DNA of 7,906 nucleotides from Dehalococcoidia bacterium. GTDB lineage: Bacteria; Chloroflexota; Dehalococcoidia; GIF9; AB-539-J10. The notes under the pieces are model-generated. The model saw only the letters and a list, made by a program, of their open reading frames with translations, was not told where the DNA came from and did no database searches. This document shows positions 5,312 through 7,906 of the stretch, piece after piece. Location: contig JAUVYD010000063.1 in NCBI GenBank assembly GCA_030603265.1, positions 1-7,906 on the forward strand, written 5' to 3'. Each line of letters opens with the position of its first letter. Positions within the stretch are counted from its first letter, which is position 1. A program made the position numbers and the translations under genes.

Positions 5312-6607
5312 CTACTCTGTCCTCTCCAGGATTGCTGCCATCCCCTGGCCTCCGCCGATGCACATGGTCACCAATCCGTAGCGCAGCCCCCTCCGCGTCA
5401 TGTCATACATGGCGGTGACCACCTGCCGCGCGCCAGTGCAGCCGATAGGATGGCCCAGCGAAATCCCACTCCCGTGCGGATTGGTCTTCTCCCAGCTGAA
5501 GCCGAGTTCGCGTACGCACGCTATCGCCTGAGCTGCAAACGCCTCGTTGAGCTCAATCAGGTCAAGATCATCGACCACGAGGCCCGCGCGCGCCAGGGTC
5601 TTCCGAACGGCCGGAATGGGCCCGAGTCCCATGTACTTGGGGTCGACGCCGCCGGAGCCAAACACTCGCAGTGTAACCATTGGCTTCAGGCCCAGCTCAT
5701 CGGCCTTCTCCCGTGACATCATCACAACAGCGGCAGCAGCGTCATTGATGCCGGACGAGTTGCCCGCCGTCACGGTGCCCTCCGGCCGGAACGCCGGCTT
5801 CAGCCTGGCCATCTTCTCCACAGTCGTATCCATCGGCCGCTCATCGGTGTCGAAGACCACCACTTGTCCCTTCCGCTGTGGTATCTCAACCGGGAGAATC
5901 TCGTCCTTGAACAGACCGTCAGCAATCGCAGCGCGCGCCCTCTGATGGCTCATCGCCCCCACTTCATCCTGCTCTGCCCGGCTGATTCCGTATCGTGCAG
6001 CCACCTCTTCCGCCGTATTGCCCATATGAAAGCCGTAGAATATCTCCCACAGCCCGTCAAACACCATGAGGTCGCGCAGCTCGCCCCTGCCATCCACATC
6101 CATGCGATAGCCCCATCGCGCCTTGGGCAGCCCGTAGGGCGTCGAGCTCATGCTCTCCATGCCTCCCGCCACCACTACATCCGCCTCGCCGAGCATGATG
6201 GGTTCCGCCCCTACGGTTATTGCCTTGAGGCCGGAGCCACAGACCTTGTTGACCGTGAACGCCGGCGTCTCCTTGGGCATCCCCGCCCGGATGGAAGCCT
6301 GCCTCGCGGAGTTCTGCCCCAGACCCGCCTGCAGCACGTTGCCCATCACGACTTCGTCAATCTGGACCTCGCGGAGGCTGCTGTCGTACTTGTAGTTGCG
6401 CTCCTCGAGTTCGATTACACCGTCTTCCTTCACACGATCAGGCCCGACAGCAAGCAGGCTCTCTCCCGACCTGGGGCGCAGGCCCGCTCGCCTGAGCGCT
6501 TCGCGCATGACGAGCGCCCCCAGCTCAATCGCAGGCACGTCCTTGAGTGTTCCGCCAAAAGCACCGACGGCTGTACGACAACCACCCACGATAACAACTT
6601 CCCGCAT
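5312..6607 (-). CDS. Thiolase (acetyl-CoA C-acetyltransferase type) with an inserted loop
   Basis: 431 residues, longer than the usual 390-395. Thiolases join or split beta-ketoacyl-CoA. The fold is clear from MREVVIVGGCRTAVGAFGGT at the N-terminus, VNKVCGSGLKA with nucleophile Cys123, VVAGGMESMS (145-154), PKARWGYRMD, AGNSSGINDAAA (281-292), NEAFAAQ (354-360), GHPIGCTGAR with His386, and TMCIGGGQG with acid-base Cys416. All catalytic residues are present. About 35 extra residues lie between the first helix and EVVMGNVLQAG (roughly 46-81; Glu-, Arg- and Tyr-containing, ELEERNYKYDSSLREVQ), explaining the length. The biosynthetic-type core (FDTDERPMDTTVEKMARLKP) suggests acetoacetyl-CoA thiolase, but beta-oxidation use is possible. 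The start is set by AAAGGAG 4 nt upstream (6612-6618 on the + strand). It is transcribed toward the rho operon and divergently from the corrinoid gene. Confidence 0.95.
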   Translation of the reverse strand: MREVVIVGGCRTAVGAFGGTLKDVPAIELGALVMREALRRAGLRPRSGESLLAVGPDRVKEDGVIELEERNYKYDSSLREVQIDEVVMGNVLQAGLGQNSARQASIRAGMPKETPAFTVNKVCGSGLKAITVGAEPIMLGEADVVVAGGMESMSSTPYGLPKARWGYRMDVDGRGELRDLMVFDGLWEIFYGFHMGNTAEEVAARYGISRAEQDEVGAMSHQRARAAIADGLFKDEILPVEIPQRKGQVVVFDTDERPMDTTVEKMARLKPAFRPEGTVTAGNSSGINDAAAAVVMMSREKADELGLKPMVTLRVFGSGGVDPKYMGLGPIPAVRKTLARAGLVVDDLDLIELNEAFAAQAIACVRELGFSWEKTNPHGSGISLGHPIGCTGARQVVTAMYDMTRRGLRYGLVTMCIGGGQGMAAILERTE

Positions 6608-6641
6608 GTGTCTCCTTTCTTCAGAGCTTAGTCAACCGGAG

Positions 6642-6670
6642 ATTTTGCCCGAAAACGGCGCCCGAATCAA
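6642..6670 (-). promoter_or_regulatory. Candidate thiolase promoter
   Basis: Read on the minus strand: TTGATT (6665-6670, 4 of 6), a 17-bp spacer and CAAAAT (6642-6647, 4 of 6), about 35 bp before the thiolase ATG. A direct repeat GCCCGAA (+ strand 6647-6653 and 6660-6666) overlaps the spacer and could be an operator. Confidence 0.4.
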
Positions 6671-6706
6671 GCCTTTCTACGGTGACGGCCCGGCAGAGTG
6701 ACCGCG

Positions 6707-6735
6707 TTGCGTCGCCTTTCCCGTTGACATACAAT
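6707..6735 (+). promoter_or_regulatory. Candidate promoter of the corrinoid gene cluster
   Basis: TTGCGT (6707-6712, 3 of 6), 17-bp spacer, TACAAT (6730-6735, 5 of 6). Transcription would begin near 6741-6743. A TTGACA at 6724-6729 touches the -10 box and has no partner at the right distance, so it is not used as the -35 in this model. Confidence 0.45.
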
Positions 6736-6738
6736 TGC

Positions 6739-6751
6739 CGAACGCAGTTCG
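6739..6751 (+). repeat. Inverted repeat at the predicted transcription start (operator candidate)
   Basis: CGAAC-GCA-GTTCG, a perfect 5-bp inverted repeat with a 3-bp centre, beginning 3 bp after the TACAAT box. This is where a repressor would block initiation. It resembles half-sites of the Gram-positive LexA box (CGAAC-N4-GTTCG), but the centre is one base too short. Confidence 0.45.
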
Positions 6752-6755
6752 ACCA

Positions 6756-6794
6756 CCGCCCCGATTGGCCAATGCATCCCACGCTACGGGGCGG
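6756..6794 (+). promoter_or_regulatory. GC-rich leader hairpin upstream of the corrinoid gene
   Basis: CCGCCCCG (6756-6763) pairs perfectly with CGGGGCGG (6787-6794) across a 23-nt loop that itself contains the 10-bp perfect palindrome ATTGGCCAAT (6764-6773). The stem ends 8 nt before the AAAGGAGG ribosome binding site. No T-run follows, so it is not a terminator. It may tune translation or mRNA stability, or the DNA palindrome may be a protein site. Confidence 0.45.
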
Positions 6795-6802
6795 CCCGAT
6801 TC

Positions 6803-6810
6803 AAAGGAGG
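6803..6810 (+). promoter_or_regulatory. Strong ribosome binding site of the corrinoid protein gene
   Basis: AAAGGAGG, 7 nt before ATG 6818. It is the strongest such site in the window together with the one before the next gene, suggesting high expression of this cluster. Confidence 0.8.
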
Positions 6811-6817
6811 TCTTTCC

Positions 6818-7456
6818 ATGACATGGGACGGCTCAGCTCTTTCTGATGCGGTGCAGGGCGGTGATGATCGGGCAACAGTTCAGATGGTCAAGGATGCGCT
6901 CGCTGAGGGCGTGCCCGCACTCGATATTCTCGACGGCGCTCTTGTCCCCGGCATCCAGCGACTCGGAGAGCTCTTCACAAGCGGCGAAGTGTTCCTGCCC
7001 GAGGTACTGATATCGTGCCGGGCGATGGACCGCGGGGTAGATGAACTCAAGCCATACCTCTCAGCGGGCGAGTCTCACAAGAAGGGCAAAGTGCTGCTCG
7101 GCACTGTGGAGGGCGACCTTCACGACATCGGCAAGAACATCGTCAGGCTGATGCTGGAATGCGGAGGCTTCGAAGTACTAGACCTCGGCGTCGACGTACC
7201 CGCCAGCGACTTCGTCACTGCCGTCAAGGAACACTCGCCTCAGGTACTGGCCCTGTCGGCCCTGTTGACAATCACCATGACCACTATGCCGGAGATTCTC
7301 AAGGCCCTTGAGCAGGCCGGTATTCGAGGAGATGTCAGGGTGATGATAGGAGGTGCTCCCGTCACTCGCGAGTATGCGGACGAGATAGGGGCCGAGGGAT
7401 TCGCTGAGGATTGCGCGTCTGCCGTCCTGGAGGCAGAGAGGCTTGTTGCCGGCTAG
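6818..7456 (+). CDS. Methyltransferase cognate corrinoid protein (B12-binding)
   Basis: 212 residues, the typical size of MtbC, MtmC, MttC and MtaC-like corrinoid proteins, which carry a methyl group on cobalt between two methyltransferases in the cytoplasm. The N-terminal cap helix bundle (about 1-88) shows ALVPGIQRLGELF (41-53) and GEVFLPEVLISCRAMDRGVD (56-75). The Rossmann-like B12 domain (about 89-212) has GDLHDIGKNIV at 99-109, in which His102 is the lower cobalt ligand, then LSALLT (Ser147 and Leu149 of the SxL motif) and MIGGAPVT (176-183) for the nucleotide tail. All base-off/His-on motifs are intact. A UroD-like methyltransferase starts 15 nt downstream, so the pair forms a transfer module. 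The substrate (methylamine, methanol, methoxy-aromatic, chloromethane or other) cannot be told from this protein, because the substrate-specific methyltransferase is not in view. Confidence 0.95.
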   Translation: MTWDGSALSDAVQGGDDRATVQMVKDALAEGVPALDILDGALVPGIQRLGELFTSGEVFLPEVLISCRAMDRGVDELKPYLSAGESHKKGKVLLGTVEGDLHDIGKNIVRLMLECGGFEVLDLGVDVPASDFVTAVKEHSPQVLALSALLTITMTTMPEILKALEQAGIRGDVRVMIGGAPVTREYADEIGAEGFAEDCASAVLEAERLVAG

Positions 7457-7459
7457 TCC

Positions 7460-7466
7460 AAGGAGG
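7460..7466 (+). promoter_or_regulatory. Ribosome binding site that sets the start of the UroD-like gene
   Basis: AAGGAGG lies 5 nt before ATG 7472 but only 2 nt before the adjacent in-frame ATG 7469, favouring 7472. Confidence 0.7.
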
Positions 7467-7471
7467 AAATG

Positions 7472-7906
7472 ATGGCTGATTCGCTGCGACAGCGTTTTGC
7501 CGACATCTGCAGATTCGAGCGCAAAGGGGACCTCTGTCTGCTGGCCCCCTGGCTGAACGATTTCTGGATTGAGACGCCCGACGTATGGGTCAGCAAGGGT
7601 GCTCCATCCTTCCTCGCCGATAGCAGAAAGCTCCGCTCCTACTTCGGGTTCGAGCATATCCGTCTTATGAGAGAGATCCAGACCGGACTCTACATGGACA
7701 AACGGCTCGACGTTGCCGGCAACGAGTACGTGTACGCCATCCCTCCCATCCTGCCGACCTACGACACGCGCATTACGGGTGAAGACGACCACACTGTCTC
7801 CCTCGTGAACGAGGGCGGTCAGACCGTGCGTGTGTTCAAGAACGACCCGCAGAAGATGCCGATGTATCTCGACCAGCCTGTGAAGGACCGGGCCTCGTGG
7901 CAGGAT
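7472..7906 (+). CDS. UroD-like methyltransferase (MtaA/MtbA/CmuA family), N-terminal part
   Basis: 145 codons run to the window edge without a stop, about 40 percent of a usual 340-380-residue protein. Family members are TIM barrels related to uroporphyrinogen decarboxylase that move methyl groups between a corrinoid protein and a thiol such as coenzyme M, or onto or off other acceptors. Visible hallmarks: SLRQRFADICRFERKGDLCL at 4-23 (the RF-x-RFE opening), the aromatic APWLNDFWIET stretch (25-35), YFGFEHIRL (56-64), VSLVNEGGQTVRVFKNDPQK (109-128, the GxTVRVFK hairpin), and the MPMYLDQPVKDRASWQD stretch (129-145), matching the family's P-x-(Y/F)-L-x-x-P-V-K-D-R-x-x-W signature. The zinc-binding His and Cys residues expected in the C-terminal half lie outside the window. 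The position directly after a corrinoid protein favours methyl transfer over haem synthesis, as does the N-terminal sequence. Confidence 0.85.
   Translation, partial: MADSLRQRFADICRFERKGDLCLLAPWLNDFWIETPDVWVSKGAPSFLADSRKLRSYFGFEHIRLMREIQTGLYMDKRLDVAGNEYVYAIPPILPTYDTRITGEDDHTVSLVNEGGQTVRVFKNDPQKMPMYLDQPVKDRASWQD

Noticed and set aside
5864..6631. Long forward frame of 255 codons opposite the thiolase
   Set aside because: It lies fully antisense to a clear thiolase with all catalytic motifs and has no protein-family features.
6739..6751. LexA (SOS) box of the Gram-positive type
   Set aside because: The half-sites CGAAC and GTTCG match, but the centre is 3 bp, not 4, so the arms are out of register, and an SOS role for a corrinoid gene is not expected.
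6736..6817. Cobalamin riboswitch before the corrinoid gene
   Set aside because: The leader is only about 75 nt and I see no B12-box-like sequence; known classes are much larger.

Overview
The window is about 7.9 kb of GC-rich bacterial DNA, densely coded and without transfer signatures (no IS elements, tRNA, CRISPR or phage genes). The protein flavour points to an anaerobe, perhaps an uncultured Dehalococcoidia-like Chloroflexota. The signs are a Rho of the GERPEEVTDM type, a small transaldolase, a thiolase with an extra loop, and a corrinoid protein beside a UroD-like methyltransferase. This placement rests on recollection of families, not a search.

Left part (1-1479): the last 32 codons of an unidentified gene (2-100), then a class I SAM-dependent methyltransferase (310-1131) that looks leaderless. 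It is followed by about 350 bp with no convincing gene. Near the end of that stretch is an almost perfect sigma-70 promoter (TTGACA-N17-TAGAAT, 1374-1402) for the next operon.

Middle (1480-5311, + strand): a likely operon of a CTP synthase homologue (pyrG-like), a small transaldolase (tal), transcription terminator rho, and a 57-residue four-cysteine protein recognised here below rho. The pyrG stop codon lies inside the tal Shine-Dalgarno region. The CTP synthase is the most striking gene. Its amidoligase domain looks intact, but in its glutaminase domain the nucleophile Cys is Ala380, the oxyanion loop is rewritten, the glutamine-binding Arg is Ala456 and the GTP-site Arg is Glu357. It therefore appears to be a natural ammonia-only enzyme or one with a new role.

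Right part (5312-7906): a thiolase on the minus strand converges tail-to-tail with the small Cys protein, their stop codons abutting. Divergent from the thiolase is a two-gene start of a corrinoid methyl-transfer module: a B12-binding corrinoid protein (6818-7456) and the N-terminal part of a UroD-like (MtaA/MtbA/CmuA-type) methyltransferase that runs off the window. The short leader before the corrinoid gene carries a 13-bp inverted repeat at the predicted transcription start and a GC-rich hairpin, which suggests dedicated control.

Functionally, pyrG, tal and rho link nucleotide synthesis, pentose-phosphate supply and transcription termination. Thiolase plus corrinoid methyl transfer suggests acyl-CoA and one-carbon metabolism in an anaerobe. 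The substrate of the corrinoid system cannot be read from this window.
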